This document shows positions 12,961 through 27,210 of a stretch of 43,004 nucleotides of DNA, piece by piece. A program made the position numbers and the translations under genes. The notes below the pieces were generated by a model. That model had not been told where the DNA came from. It searched no databases and worked only from the letters and a program-made list of their open reading frames with translations. This stretch comes from Tritrichomonas musculus (Eukaryota; Parabasalia; Tritrichomonadida; Tritrichomonadidae): the NCBI GenBank assembly GCA_039105265.1, contig JAPFFF010000128.1:1-43004 (forward strand), given 5' to 3'. Numbering within the stretch: position 1 is the first letter of the stretch; each line of letters opens with the position of its first letter.

Positions 12961-15900
12961 ATTCAACGAGAACTGCAGTTGAATCATCAGATGCAACGAG
13001 AACTACAGTTGAATCATCAGATTCAACGAGAACTGCAGTTGAATCATCAGATGCAACAAGAACTGCAGTTGAATCATCAGATTCAACGAGAACTGCAGTT
13101 GAATCATCAGATTCAACGAGAACTGCAGTTGAACCATCAGATTCAACGAGAACTACAGTTGAATCATCAGATTCAACGAGAACTGCAGTTGAATCATCAG
13201 ATTCAACGAGAACTACAGTTGAATCATCAGATTCAACGAGAACTGCAGTTGAATCATCAGATGCAACGAGAACTACAGTTGAATCATCAGATTCAACGAG
13301 AACTGCAGTTGAATCATCAGATGCAACGACAACTGCAGTTGAATCATCAGATGCAACGACAACTGCAGTTGAATCATCAGATTCAACGAGAACTGCAGTT
13401 GAATCATCAGATGCAACGAGAACTGCAGTTGAATCATCAGATTCAACGAGAACTGCAGTTTAATAATAAGATGAAACAAGAACTGCAGTTGAATCATCAG
13501 ATGCAACGAGAACTGCAGTTGAATCATCAGATGCAACGAGAACTGCAGTTGAATCATCAGATGCAACGACAACTGCAGTTGAATCATCAGATGCAACGAG
13601 AACTGCAGTTGAATCATCAGATGCAACGAGAACTGCAGTTTAATAATAAGATGAAACAAGAACTGCAGTTGAATCATCAGATGCAACGACAACTGCAGTT
13701 GAATCATCAGATGCAACGAGAACTGCAGTTGAATCATCAGATGCAACGAGAACTGCAGTTGAATCATCAGATTCAACGAGAACTGCAGTTGAATCATCAG
13801 ATTCAACGAGAACTGCAGTTGAATCATCAGATGCAACGAGAACTGCAGTTGAATCATCAGATGCAACGAGAACTACAGTTGAATCATCAGATTCAACGAG
13901 AACTGCAGTTGAACCATCAGATTCAACGAGAACTGCAGTTGAACCATCAGATTCAACGAGAACTGCAGTTGAATCATCAGATGCAACGAGAACTGCAGTT
14001 GAATCATCAGATGCAACGAGAACTGCAGTTTAATAATAAGATTCAACAAGAACTGCAGTTTAATCATAAGATTCAACGAGAACTGCAGTTTAATCATCAG
14101 ATTCAACGAGAACTGCAGTTTAATAATAAGATTCAACAAGAACTGCAGTTGAATCATCAGATGCAACGAGAACTGCAGTTGAATCATCAGATTCAACGAG
14201 AACTGCAGTTGAATCATCAGATGCAACGACAACTGCAGTTGAATCATCAGATGCAACGAGAACTGCAGTTGAATCATCAGATTCAACGAGAACTGCAGTT
14301 GAATCATCAGATGCAACGAGAACTGCAGTTGAACCATCAGATTCAACGAGAACTGCAGTTGAATCATCAGATGCAACGAGAACTACAGTTGAATCATCAG
14401 ATTCAACGAGAACTGCAGTTGAATCATCAGATGCAACGAGAACTACAGTTGAATCATCAGATTCAACGAGAACTGCAGTTGAATCATCAGATGCAACAAG
14501 AACTGCAGTTGAATCATCAGATTCAACGAGAACTGCAGTTGAATCATCAGATTCAACGAGAACTGCAGTTGAACCATCAGATTCAACGAGAACTACAGTT
14601 GAATCATCAGATTCAACGAGAACTGCAGTTGAATCATCAGATTCAACGAGAACTACAGTTGAATCATCAGATTCAACGAGAACTGCAGTTGAATCATCAG
14701 ATGCAACGAGAACTACAGTTGAATCATCAGATTCAACGAGAACTGCAGTTGAATCATCAGATGCAACGACAACTGCAGTTGAATCATCAGATGCAACGAC
14801 AACTGCAGTTGAATCATCAGATTCAACGAGAACTGCAGTTGAATCATCAGATGCAACGAGAACTGCAGTTGAATCATCAGATTCAACGAGAACTGCAGTT
14901 TAATAATAAGATGAAACAAGAACTGCAGTTGAATCATCAGATGCAACGAGAACTGCAGTTGAATCATCAGATGCAACGAGAACTGCAGTTGAATCATCAG
15001 ATGCAACGACAACTGCAGTTGAATCATCAGATGCAACGAGAACTGCAGTTGAATCATCAGATGCAACGAGAACTGCAGTTTAATAATAAGATGAAACAAG
15101 AACTGCAGTTGAATCATCAGATGCAACGACAACTGCAGTTGAATCATCAGATGCAACGAGAACTGCAGTTGAATCATCAGATGCAACGAGAACTGCAGTT
15201 GAATCATCAGATTCAACGAGAACTGCAGTTGAATCATCAGATTCAACGAGAACTGCAGTTGAATCATCAGATGCAACGAGAACTGCAGTTGAATCATCAG
15301 ATGCAACGAGAACTACAGTTGAATCATCAGATTCAACGAGAACTGCAGTTGAACCATCAGATTCAACGAGAACTGCAGTTGAACCATCAGATTCAACGAG
15401 AACTGCAGTTGAATCATCAGATGCAACGAGAACTGCAGTTGAATCATCAGATGCAACGAGAACTGCAGTTTAATAATAAGATGCAACAAGAACTGCAGTT
15501 GAATCATCAGATGCAACGAGAACTGCAGTTGAATCATCAGATGCAACGAGAACTGCAGTTGAATCATCAGATACAGCGAGAACTGCAGTTGAATCATCAG
15601 ATTCAACGAGAACTGCAGTTGAATCATCAGATTCAACGAGAACTGCAGTTGAATCATCAGATGCAACGAGAACTGCAGTTGAATCATCAGATGCAACGAG
15701 AACTACAGTTGAATCATCAGATTCAACGAGAACTGCAGTTGAATCATCAGATTCAACGAGAACTGCAGTTGAATCATCAGATGCAACGAGAACTGCAGTT
15801 GAATCATCAGATGCAACGAGAACTGCAGTTGAATCATCAGATTCAACGACAACTGCAGTTGAACCATCAGATTCAACGAGAACTGCAGTTGAATCATCAG

Positions 15901-16260
15901 ATGCAACGAGAACTGCAGTTGAATCATCAGATGCAACGAGAACTGCAGTTGAATCATCAGATTCAACGAGAACTGCAGTTGAATCATCAGATGCAACGAG
16001 AACTGCAGTTGAATCATCAGATTCAACGAGAACTGCAGTTGAATCATCAGATGCAACGAGAACTGCAGTTGAATCATCAGATGCAACGAGAACTGCAGTT
16101 TAATAATAAGATGCAACGAGAACTGCAGTTGAATCATCAGATTCAACGAGAACTGCAGTTGAATCATCAGATGCAACGAGAACTGCAGTTGAATCATCAG
16201 ATGCAGCGAGAACTGCAGTTTAATAATAAGATGAAACAAGAACTGCAGTTGAATCATCAG
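12961..16260. repeat. Tandem duplication of about 3.3 kb, left copy
   Basis: The unit order matches 16291-19590 at an offset of 3330 (111 units). It contains R segments at 13261 and 14701 (1440 bases apart), an AT-rich module at 14011-14160, the rare ATACAG unit at 15571 and an S-type end from 15691. Matching fails on the left at the unit at 12931 (GAACC) against 16261 (CTACAG). It fails on the right at 16261 (CTACAG) against 19591 (CTGTAG). Confidence 0.8.
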
Positions 16261-16290
16261 ATGCAACGAGAACTACAGTTGAATCATCAG

Positions 16291-19200
16291 ATTCAACGAG
16301 AACTGCAGTTGAATCATCAGATGCAACGAGAACTACAGTTGAATCATCAGATTCAACGAGAACTGCAGTTGAATCATCAGATGCAACAAGAACTGCAGTT
16401 GAATCATCAGATTCAACGAGAACTGCAGTTGAATCATCAGATTCAACGAGAACTGCAGTTGAACCATCAGATTCAACGAGAACTACAGTTGAATCATCAG
16501 ATTCAACGAGAACTGCAGTTGAATCATCAGATTCAACGAGAACTACAGTTGAATCATCAGATTCAACGAGAACTGCAGTTGAATCATCAGATGCAACGAG
16601 AACTACAGTTGAATCATCAGATTCAACGAGAACTGCAGTTGAATCATCAGATGCAACGACAACTGCAGTTGAATCATCAGATGCAACGACAACTGCAGTT
16701 GAATCATCAGATTCAACGAGAACTGCAGTTGAATCATCAGATGCAACGAGAACTGCAGTTGAATCATCAGATTCAACGAGAACTGCAGTTTAATAATAAG
16801 ATGAAACAAGAACTGCAGTTGAATCATCAGATGCAACGAGAACTGCAGTTGAATCATCAGATGCAACGAGAACTGCAGTTGAATCATCAGATGCAACGAC
16901 AACTGCAGTTGAATCATCAGATGCAACGAGAACTGCAGTTGAATCATCAGATGCAACGAGAACTGCAGTTTAATAATAAGATGAAACAAGAACTGCAGTT
17001 GAATCATCAGATGCAACGACAACTGCAGTTGAATCATCAGATGCAACGAGAACTGCAGTTGAATCATCAGATGCAACGAGAACTGCAGTTGAATCATCAG
17101 ATTCAACGAGAACTGCAGTTGAATCATCAGATTCAACGAGAACTGCAGTTGAATCATCAGATGCAACGAGAACTGCAGTTGAATCATCAGATGCAACGAG
17201 AACTACAGTTGAATCATCAGATTCAACGAGAACTGCAGTTGAACCATCAGATTCAACGAGAACTGCAGTTGAACCATCAGATTCAACGAGAACTGCAGTT
17301 GAATCATCAGATGCAACGAGAACTGCAGTTGAATCATCAGATGCAACGAGAACTGCAGTTTAATAATAAGATTCAACAAGAACTGCAGTTTAATCATAAG
17401 ATTCAACGAGAACTGCAGTTTAATCATCAGATTCAACGAGAACTGCAGTTTAATAATAAGATTCAACAAGAACTGCAGTTGAATCATCAGATGCAACGAG
17501 AACTGCAGTTGAATCATCAGATTCAACGAGAACTGCAGTTGAATCATCAGATGCAACGACAACTGCAGTTGAATCATCAGATGCAACGAGAACTGCAGTT
17601 GAATCATCAGATTCAACGAGAACTGCAGTTGAATCATCAGATGCAACGAGAACTGCAGTTGAACCATCAGATTCAACGAGAACTGCAGTTGAATCATCAG
17701 ATGCAACGAGAACTACAGTTGAATCATCAGATTCAACGAGAACTGCAGTTGAATCATCAGATGCAACGAGAACTACAGTTGAATCATCAGATTCAACGAG
17801 AACTGCAGTTGAATCATCAGATGCAACAAGAACTGCAGTTGAATCATCAGATTCAACGAGAACTGCAGTTGAATCATCAGATTCAACGAGAACTGCAGTT
17901 GAACCATCAGATTCAACGAGAACTACAGTTGAATCATCAGATTCAACGAGAACTGCAGTTGAATCATCAGATTCAACGAGAACTACAGTTGAATCATCAG
18001 ATTCAACGAGAACTGCAGTTGAATCATCAGATGCAACGAGAACTACAGTTGAATCATCAGATTCAACGAGAACTGCAGTTGAATCATCAGATGCAACGAC
18101 AACTGCAGTTGAATCATCAGATGCAACGACAACTGCAGTTGAATCATCAGATTCAACGAGAACTGCAGTTGAATCATCAGATGCAACGAGAACTGCAGTT
18201 GAATCATCAGATTCAACGAGAACTGCAGTTTAATAATAAGATGAAACAAGAACTGCAGTTGAATCATCAGATGCAACGAGAACTGCAGTTGAATCATCAG
18301 ATGCAACGAGAACTGCAGTTGAATCATCAGATGCAACGACAACTGCAGTTGAATCATCAGATGCAACGAGAACTGCAGTTGAATCATCAGATGCAACGAG
18401 AACTGCAGTTTAATAATAAGATGAAACAAGAACTGCAGTTGAATCATCAGATGCAACGACAACTGCAGTTGAATCATCAGATGCAACGAGAACTGCAGTT
18501 GAATCATCAGATGCAACGAGAACTGCAGTTGAATCATCAGATTCAACGAGAACTGCAGTTGAATCATCAGATTCAACGAGAACTGCAGTTGAATCATCAG
18601 ATGCAACGAGAACTGCAGTTGAATCATCAGATGCAACGAGAACTACAGTTGAATCATCAGATTCAACGAGAACTGCAGTTGAACCATCAGATTCAACGAG
18701 AACTGCAGTTGAACCATCAGATTCAACGAGAACTGCAGTTGAATCATCAGATGCAACGAGAACTGCAGTTGAATCATCAGATGCAACGAGAACTGCAGTT
18801 TAATAATAAGATGCAACAAGAACTGCAGTTGAATCATCAGATGCAACGAGAACTGCAGTTGAATCATCAGATGCAACGAGAACTGCAGTTGAATCATCAG
18901 ATACAGCGAGAACTGCAGTTGAATCATCAGATTCAACGAGAACTGCAGTTGAATCATCAGATTCAACGAGAACTGCAGTTGAATCATCAGATGCAACGAG
19001 AACTGCAGTTGAATCATCAGATGCAACGAGAACTACAGTTGAATCATCAGATTCAACGAGAACTGCAGTTGAATCATCAGATTCAACGAGAACTGCAGTT
19101 GAATCATCAGATGCAACGAGAACTGCAGTTGAATCATCAGATGCAACGAGAACTGCAGTTGAATCATCAGATTCAACGACAACTGCAGTTGAACCATCAG

Positions 19201-19590
19201 ATTCAACGAGAACTGCAGTTGAATCATCAGATGCAACGAGAACTGCAGTTGAATCATCAGATGCAACGAGAACTGCAGTTGAATCATCAGATTCAACGAG
19301 AACTGCAGTTGAATCATCAGATGCAACGAGAACTGCAGTTGAATCATCAGATTCAACGAGAACTGCAGTTGAATCATCAGATGCAACGAGAACTGCAGTT
19401 GAATCATCAGATGCAACGAGAACTGCAGTTTAATAATAAGATGCAACGAGAACTGCAGTTGAATCATCAGATTCAACGAGAACTGCAGTTGAATCATCAG
19501 ATGCAACGAGAACTGCAGTTGAATCATCAGATGCAGCGAGAACTGCAGTTTAATAATAAGATGAAACAAGAACTGCAGTTGAATCATCAG
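16291..19590. repeat. Tandem duplication of about 3.3 kb, right copy
   Basis: R segments at 16591 and 18031, the AT-rich module at 17341-17490 and the ATACAG unit at 18901 repeat the left copy in order. I checked landmarks and both edges unit by unit, not every interior unit. The near identity makes it one of the youngest large duplications visible here. Confidence 0.8.
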
Positions 19591-22470
19591 ATGCAACGAG
19601 AACTGTAGTTGAATCATCAGATGCAACGAGAACTGCAGTTGAATCATCAGATGCAACGAGAACTGCAGTTGAATCATCAGATGCAGCGAGAACTGCAGTT
19701 TAATAATAAGATGAAACAAGAACTGCAGTTGAATCATCAGATGCAACGAGAACTGCAGTTGAATCATCAGATGCAGCGAGAACTGCAGTTTAATAATAAG
19801 ATGAAACAAGAACTGCAGTTGAATCATCAGATTCAACGAGAACTGCAGTTGAATCATCAGATGCAACAAGAACTGCAGTTGAATCATCAGATGCAACGAG
19901 AACTGCAGTTGAATCATCAGATGCAACGAGAACTGCAGTTGAATCATCAGATTCAACGAGAACTGCAGTTGAATCATCAGATGCAACGACAACTGCAGTT
20001 GAATCATCAGATTCAACGAGAACTGCAGTTGAATCATCAGATTCAACGAGAACTGCAGTTGAATCATCAGATGCAACGAGAACTGCAGTTGAATCATCAG
20101 ATTCAACGAGAACTGCAGTTTAATAATAAGATTCAACGAGAACTGCAGTTTAATAATAAGATGAAACAAGAACTGCAGTTGAATAATCAGATGCAACGAG
20201 AACTGCAGTTGAATCATCAGATTCAACGACAACTGCAGTTGAATCATCAGATTCAACGAGAACTGCAGTTGAATCATCAGATGCAACGAGAACTGCAGTT
20301 GAATCATCAGATTCAACGAGAACTGCAGTTTAATAATAAGATTCAACGAGAACTGCAGTTTAATAATAAGATGAAACAAGAACTGCAGTTGAATAATCAG
20401 ATGCAACGAGAACTGCAGTTGAATCATCAGATGCAACGAGAACTGCAGTTGAATCATCAGATGCAACGAGAACTGCAGTTGAATCATCAGATTCAACGAG
20501 AACTGCAGTTGAATCATCAGATGCAACGAGAACTGCAGTTGAATCATCAGATTCAACGAGAACTTCAGTTGAATCATCAGATTCAACGAGAACTGCAGTT
20601 GAATCATCAGATGCAACGAGAACTGCAGTTGAATCATCAGATGAAACAAGAACTGCAGTTGAATCATCAGATGCAACGAGAACTGCAGTTGAATCATCAG
20701 ATGCAACGAGAACTGCAGTTGAATCATCAGATGCAACGAGAACTGCAGTTGAATCATCAGATGCAACGAGAACTGCAGTTGAATCATCAGATGCAACGAG
20801 AACTGCAGTTGAATCATCAGATTCAACGAGAACTGCAGTTGAATCATCAGATGCAACGAGAACTGCAGTTGAATCATCAGATGCAACGAGAACTGCAGTT
20901 GAATCATCAGATTCAACGAGAACTGCAGTTGAATCATCAGATTCAACGAGAACTGCAGTTGAATCATCAGATTCAACGAGAACTGCAGTTGAATCATCAG
21001 ATGCAACGACAACTGCAGTTGAATCATCAGATGCAACGACAACTGCAGTTGAATCATCAGATGCAACGAGAACTGCAGTTGAATCATCAGATGCAACGAG
21101 AACTGCAGTTTAATAATAAGATTCAACGAGAACTGCAGTTGAATCATCAGATGAAACAAGAACTGCAGTTGAATCATCAGATGCAACAAGAACTGCAGTT
21201 GAATCATCAGATTCAACGAGAACTGCAGTTGAATCATCAGATTCAACGAGAACTGCAGTTGAACCATCAGATTCAACGAGAACTACAGTTGAATCATCAG
21301 ATTCAACGAGAACTGCAGTTGAATCATCAGATTCAACGAGAACTACAGTTGAATCATCAGATTCAACGAGAACTGCAGTTGAATCATCAGATGCAACGAG
21401 AACTACAGTTGAATCATCAGATTCAACGAGAACTGCAGTTGAATCATCAGATGCAACGACAACTGCAGTTGAATCATCAGATGCAACGACAACTGCAGTT
21501 GAATCATCAGATTCAACGAGAACTGCAGTTGAATCATCAGATGCAACGAGAACTGCAGTTGAATCATCAGATTCAACGAGAACTGCAGTTGAATCATCAG
21601 ATGCAACAAGAACTGCAGTTGAATCATCAGATTCAACGAGAACTGCAGTTGAATCATCAGATGCAACGAGAACTGCAGTTGAATCATCAGATGCAACGAG
21701 AACTGCAGTTGAATCATCAGATGCAACGAGAACTGCAGTTGAATCATCAGATGCAACGAGAACTGCAGTTTAATAATAAGATTCAACAAGAACTGCAGTT
21801 TAATCATAAGATTCAACGAGAACTGCAGTTTAATCATAAGATTCAACGAGAACTGCAGTTTAATAATAAGATTCAACAAGAACTGCAGTTGAATCATCAG
21901 ATGCAACGAGAACTGCAGTTGAATCATCAGATTCAACGAGAACTGCAGTTGAATCATCAGATTCAACGAGAACTGCAGTTGAATCATCAGATGCAACGAG
22001 AACTGCAGTTGAATCATCAGATGCAACGAGAACTGCAGTTGAATCATCAGATGCAACGAGAACTGCAGTTGAATCATCAGATTCAACGAGAACTGCAGTT
22101 GAATCATCAGATGCAACGAGAACTGCAGTTGAACCATCAGATTCAACGAGAACTGCAGTTGAATCATCAGATGCAACGAGAACTACAGTTGAATCATCAG
22201 ATTCAACGAGAACTGCAGTTGAATCATCAGATGCAACGAGAACTACAGTTGAATCATCAGATTCAACGAGAACTGCAGTTGAATCATCAGATGCAACAAG
22301 AACTGCAGTTGAATCATCAGATTCAACGAGAACTGCAGTTGAATCATCAGATTCAACGAGAACTGCAGTTGAACCATCAGATTCAACGAGAACTACAGTT
22401 GAATCATCAGATTCAACGAGAACTGCAGTTGAATCATCAGATTCAACGAGAACTACAGTTGAATCATCAG
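19021..22470. repeat. Higher-order block SL, copy 2
   Basis: It carries the same ordered markers as copy 1: GAATAATCAG units at 20161 and 20371, CTTCAG at 20551, a CTACAG triplet at 21271-21391 and the AT-rich module at 21751-21900. The unit at 19591 has a TAG where the copy-1 equivalent at 481 is intact. After 22200 the unit order departs from copy 1 but continues to match copy 3 to about 22470. The left 990 bases also match 11281-12270 at an offset of 7740. Confidence 0.8.
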
Positions 22471-24090
22471 ATGCAACGAGAACTGCAGTTGAATCATCAG
22501 ATGCAACGAGAACTGCAGTTGAATCATCAGATGCAACGAGAACTGCAGTTGAATCATCAGATTCAACGAGAACTGCAGTTGAATCATCAGATGCAACGAG
22601 AACTGCAGTTGAATCATCAGATGCAACGACAACTGCAGTTGAATCATCAGATGCAACGAGAACTGCAGTTGAATCATCAGATGCAACGAGAACTGCAGTT
22701 GAATCATCAGATGCAACGAGAACTGCAGTTGAATCATCAGATGCAGCGAGAACTGCAGTTGAATCATCAGATTCAACGACAACTGCAGTTGAACCATCAG
22801 ATGCAACAAGAACTGCAGTTGAATCATCAGATGCAACGAGAACTGCAGTTGAATCATCAGATGCAGCGAGAACTGCAGTTGAATCATCAGATTCAACGAC
22901 AACTGCAGTTGAACCATCAGATGCAACAAGAACTGCAGTTGAATCATCAGATGCAACGAGAACTGCAGTTGAATCATCAGATGCAACGAGAACTGCAGTT
23001 GAATCATCAGATGCAGCGAGAACTGCAGTTGAATCATCAGATGCAGCGAGAACTGCAGTTGAATCATCAGATTCAACGACAACTGCAGTTGAACCATCAG
23101 ATGCAACGAGAACTGCAGTTGAATCATCAGATGCAACGAGAACTGCAGTTGAATCATCAGATGCAACGAGAACTGCAGTTGAATCATCAGATGCAGCGAG
23201 AACTGCAGTTGAATCATCAGATTCAACGACAACTGTAGTTGAATCATCAGATGCAGCGAGAACTGCAGTTGAATCATCAGATGCAACGAGAACTGCAGTT
23301 GAATCATCAGATTCAACGAGAACTGTAGTTGAATCATCAGATGCAACGAGAACTGCAGTTGAATCATCAGATGCAACGACAACTGTAGTTGAATCATCAG
23401 ATGCAACGAGAACTGCAGTTGAATCATCAGATGCAACGAGAACTGCAGTTGAACCATCAGATGCAACGAGAACTGCAGTTGAATCATCAGATTCAACGAC
23501 AACTGCAGTTGAACCATCAGATGCAACAAGAACTGCAGTTGAATCATCAGATTCAACGACAACTGTAGTTGAATCATCAGATGCAACGAGAACTGCAGTT
23601 GAATCATCAGATGCAACGAGAACTGCAGTTGAATCATCAGATGCAGCGAGAACTGCAGTTGAATCATCAGATTCAACGACAACTGCAGTTGAACCATCAG
23701 ATGCAACAAGAACTGCAGTTGAATCATCAGATGCAACGAGAACTGCAGTTGAATCATCAGATGCAACGAGAACTGCAGTTGAATCATCAGATGCAGCGAG
23801 AACTGCAGTTGAATCATCAGATGCAACGAGAACTGCAGTTGAATCATCAGATGCAGCGAGAACTGCAGTTGAATCATCAGATTCAACGAGAACTGCAGTT
23901 GAATCATCAGATTCAACGAGAACTGCAGTTGAATCATCAGATTCAACGAGAACTGCAGTTGAATCATCAGATGCAACGAGAACTGCAGTTGAATCATCAG
24001 ATTCAACGAGAACTGCAGTTGAATCATCAGATGCAACGAGAACTGCAGTTGAACCATCAGATTCAACGAGAACTGCAGTTGAATCATCAG
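22441..24090. repeat. Compositionally distinct stretch without internal CTACAG units
   Basis: Between the CTACAG units at 22441 and 24091 there is none, whereas elsewhere one occurs every few hundred bases over most of the array. The stretch is rich in ATGCAGCGAG units and in a motif of an ATTCAACGAC...GAACCATCAG unit, usually followed by ATGCAACAAG (22771, 22891, 23071, 23491, 23671). The comparable place in the first M region has this motif once, at 5041. Only 9 of the 40 units from 22441 to 23640 are of the ATT type. Confidence 0.7.
23221..23580 (+). other. Cluster of four TAG-bearing units
   Basis: Units at 23221, 23311, 23371 and 23551 have CTGTAG in place of CTGCAG, giving in-frame TAG codons at 23236, 23326, 23386 and 23566. 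They sit in three unit backgrounds (ATT/CGAC twice, ATT/CGAG, ATG/CGAC). This suggests repeated mutation, or exchange of one mutation between backgrounds, and not simple copying. The other nine in-frame stops are spread over the remaining 42.6 kb. Confidence 0.85.
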
Positions 24091-25980
24091 ATGCAACGAG
24101 AACTACAGTTGAATCATCAGATTCAACGAGAACTGCAGTTGAATCATCAGATGCAACGAGAACTACAGTTGAATCATCAGATGCAACGAGAACTGCAGTT
24201 GAATCATCAGATGCAACGAGAACTGCAGTTGAATCATCAGATGCAACGAGAACTGCAGTTGAATCATCAGATGCAACGAGAACTGCAGTTGAATCATCAG
24301 ATTCAACGAGAACTGAAGTTTAATAATAAGATGAAACAAGAACTGCAGTTGAATCATCAGATTCAACGAGAACTGCAGTTGAATCATCAGATGCAACGAG
24401 AACTGCAGTTGAATCATCAGATGCAACGAGAACTGCAGTTGAATCATCAGATTCAACGAGAACTGCAGTTGAATCATCAGATGCAACGAGAACTGCAGTT
24501 GAATCATCAGATGAAATAAGAACTGCAGTTGAATCATCAGATTCAACGAGAACTGCAGTTGAACCATCAGATTCAACGAGAACTGCAGTTGAATCATCAG
24601 ATGCAACGACAACTGCAGTTGAATCATCAGATGCAACGAGAACTGCAGTTGAATCATCAGATGCAACGAGAACTGCAGTTGAATCATCAGATTCAACGAG
24701 AACTGCAGTTGAATCATCAGATGCAACGACAACTGCAGTTGAATCATCAGATGCAACGAGAACTGCAGTTGAATCATCAGATGCAACGAGAACTGCAGTT
24801 GAATCATCAGATTCAACGAGAACTGCAGTTGAACCATCAGATTCAACGAGAACTGCAGTTGAATCATCAGATGCAACGAGAACTACAGTTGAATCATCAG
24901 ATTCAACGAGAACTGCAGTTGAATCATCAGATGCAACGAGAACTACAGTTGAATCATCAGATTCAACGAGAACTGCAGTTGAATCATCAGATGCAACAAG
25001 AACTGCAGTTGAATCATCAGATTCAACGAGAACTGCAGTTGAATCATCAGATTCAACGAGAACTGCAGTTGAACCATCAGATTCAACGAGAACTACAGTT
25101 GAATCATCAGATTCAACGAGAACTGCAGTTGAATCATCAGATTCAACGAGAACTACAGTTGAATCATCAGATTCAACGAGAACTGCAGTTGAATCATCAG
25201 ATGCAACGAGAACTACAGTTGAATCATCAGATTCAACGAGAACTGCAGTTGAATCATCAGATGCAACGACAACTGCAGTTGAATCATCAGATGCAACGAG
25301 AACTGCAGTTGAATCATCAGATGCAACGAGAACTGCAGTTGAATCATCAGATGCAACGAGAACTGCAGTTTAATAATAAGATTCAACGAGAACTGCAGTT
25401 GAATCATCAGATGAAACAAGAACTGCAGTTGAATCATCAGATGCAACAAGAACTGCAGTTGAATCATCAGATTCAACGAGAACTGCAGTTGAATCATCAG
25501 ATTCAACGAGAACTGCAGTTGAACCATCAGATTCAACGAGAACTACAGTTGAATCATCAGATTCAACGAGAACTGCAGTTGAATCATCAGATTCAACGAG
25601 AACTACAGTTGAATCATCAGATTCAACGAGAACTGCAGTTGAATCATCAGATGCAACGAGAACTACAGTTGAATCATCAGATTCAACGAGAACTGCAGTT
25701 GAATCATCAGATGCAACGACAACTGCAGTTGAATCATCAGATGCAACGACAACTGCAGTTGAATCATCAGATTCAACGAGAACTGCAGTTGAATCATCAG
25801 ATGCAACGAGAACTGCAGTTGAATCATCAGATTCAACGAGAACTGCAGTTGAATCATCAGATGCAACAAGAACTGCAGTTGAATCATCAGATTCAACGAG
25901 AACTGCAGTTGAATCATCAGATGCAACGAGAACTGCAGTTGAACCATCAGATTCAACGAGAACTACAGTTGAATCATCAG
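23641..25980. repeat. Higher-order block M, copy 2
   Basis: This matches 5011-7350 marker for marker, including CTGAAG at 24301 and the TAA unit at 24511. One visible difference is the unit at 25291, which has CGAG where the copy-1 unit (6661) has CGAC. Matching stops just after the CTACAG unit at 25951. Confidence 0.75.
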
Positions 25981-26100
25981 ATTCAACGAGAACTGCAGTT
26001 GAATCATCAGATTCAACGAGAACTACAGTTGAATCATCAGATTCAACGAGAACTGCAGTTGAATCATCAGATGCAACGAGAACTGCAGTTGAATCATCAG

Positions 26101-26340
26101 ATGCAACGACAACTGCAGTTGAATCATCAGATTCAACGAGAACTGCAGTTGAATCATCAGATGCAACGACAACTGCAGTTGAATCATCAGATGCAACGAC
26201 AACTGCAGTTGAATCATCAGATGCAACGACAACTGCAGTTGAATCATCAGATGCAACGACAACTGCAGTTGAATCATCAGATTCAACGAGAACTGCAGTT
26301 GAATCATCAGATGCAACGACAACTGCAGTTGAATCATCAG
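26101..26340. repeat. Run of CGAC units
   Basis: Six of eight consecutive units (26101, 26161, 26191, 26221, 26251, 26311) are ATGCAACGAC. Elsewhere these occur singly or in pairs. It reads as a short local expansion of one variant. Confidence 0.7.
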
Positions 26341-26430
26341 ATGCAACGAGAACTGCAGTTGAATCATCAGATGCAACGAGAACTGCAGTTGAATCATCAG
26401 ATGCAACGAGAACTGCAGTTGAATCATCAG

Positions 26431-26610
26431 ATGCAACGAGAACTGCAGTTTAATAATAAGATTCAACAAGAACTGCAGTTTAATCATAAGATTCAACGAG
26501 AACTGCAGTTTAATCATCAGATTCAACGAGAACTGCAGTTTAATAATAAGATTCAACAAGAACTGCAGTTTAATAATAAGATTCAACAAGAACTGCAGTT
26601 GAATCATCAG
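26431..26610. repeat. Six-unit form of the AT-rich module
   Basis: An extra ATTCAACAAG...TAATAATAAG unit (26551) is inserted before the final unit, giving 180 bases instead of 150. No other copy shows this. Confidence 0.7.
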
Positions 26611-27210
26611 ATGCAACGAGAACTGCAGTTGAATCATCAGATTCAACGAGAACTGCAGTTGAATCATCAGATTCAACGAGAACTGCAGTTGAATCATCAG
26701 ATGCAACGAGAACTGCAGTTGAATCATCAGATGCAACGAGAACTGCAGTTGAATCATCAGATTCAACGAGAACTGCAGTTGAATCATCAGATGCAACGAG
26801 AACTGCAGTTGAATCATCAGATGCAACGAGAACTGCAGTTGAATCATCAGATTCAACGAGAACTGCAGTTGAATCATCAGATGCAACGAGAACTGCAGTT
26901 GAACCATCAGATTCAACGAGAACTGCAGTTGAATCATCAGATGCAACGAGAACTACAGTTGAATCATCAGATTCAACGAGAACTGCAGTTGAATCATCAG
27001 ATGCAACAAGAACTGCAGTTGAATCATCAGATTCAACGAGAACTGCAGTTGAATCATCAGATTCAACGAGAACTGCAGTTGAACCATCAGATTCAACGAG
27101 AACTACAGTTGAATCATCAGATTCAACGAGAACTGCAGTTGAATCATCAGATTCAACGAGAACTACAGTTGAATCATCAGATTCAACGAGAACTGCAGTT
27201 GAATCATCAG

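Noticed and set aside
4939-24528. Open stretches restarting at TTG just after a stop, as separate genes
   Set aside because: The TTG is an ordinary codon present in most units. Nothing upstream resembles a start region, only the preceding repeat.
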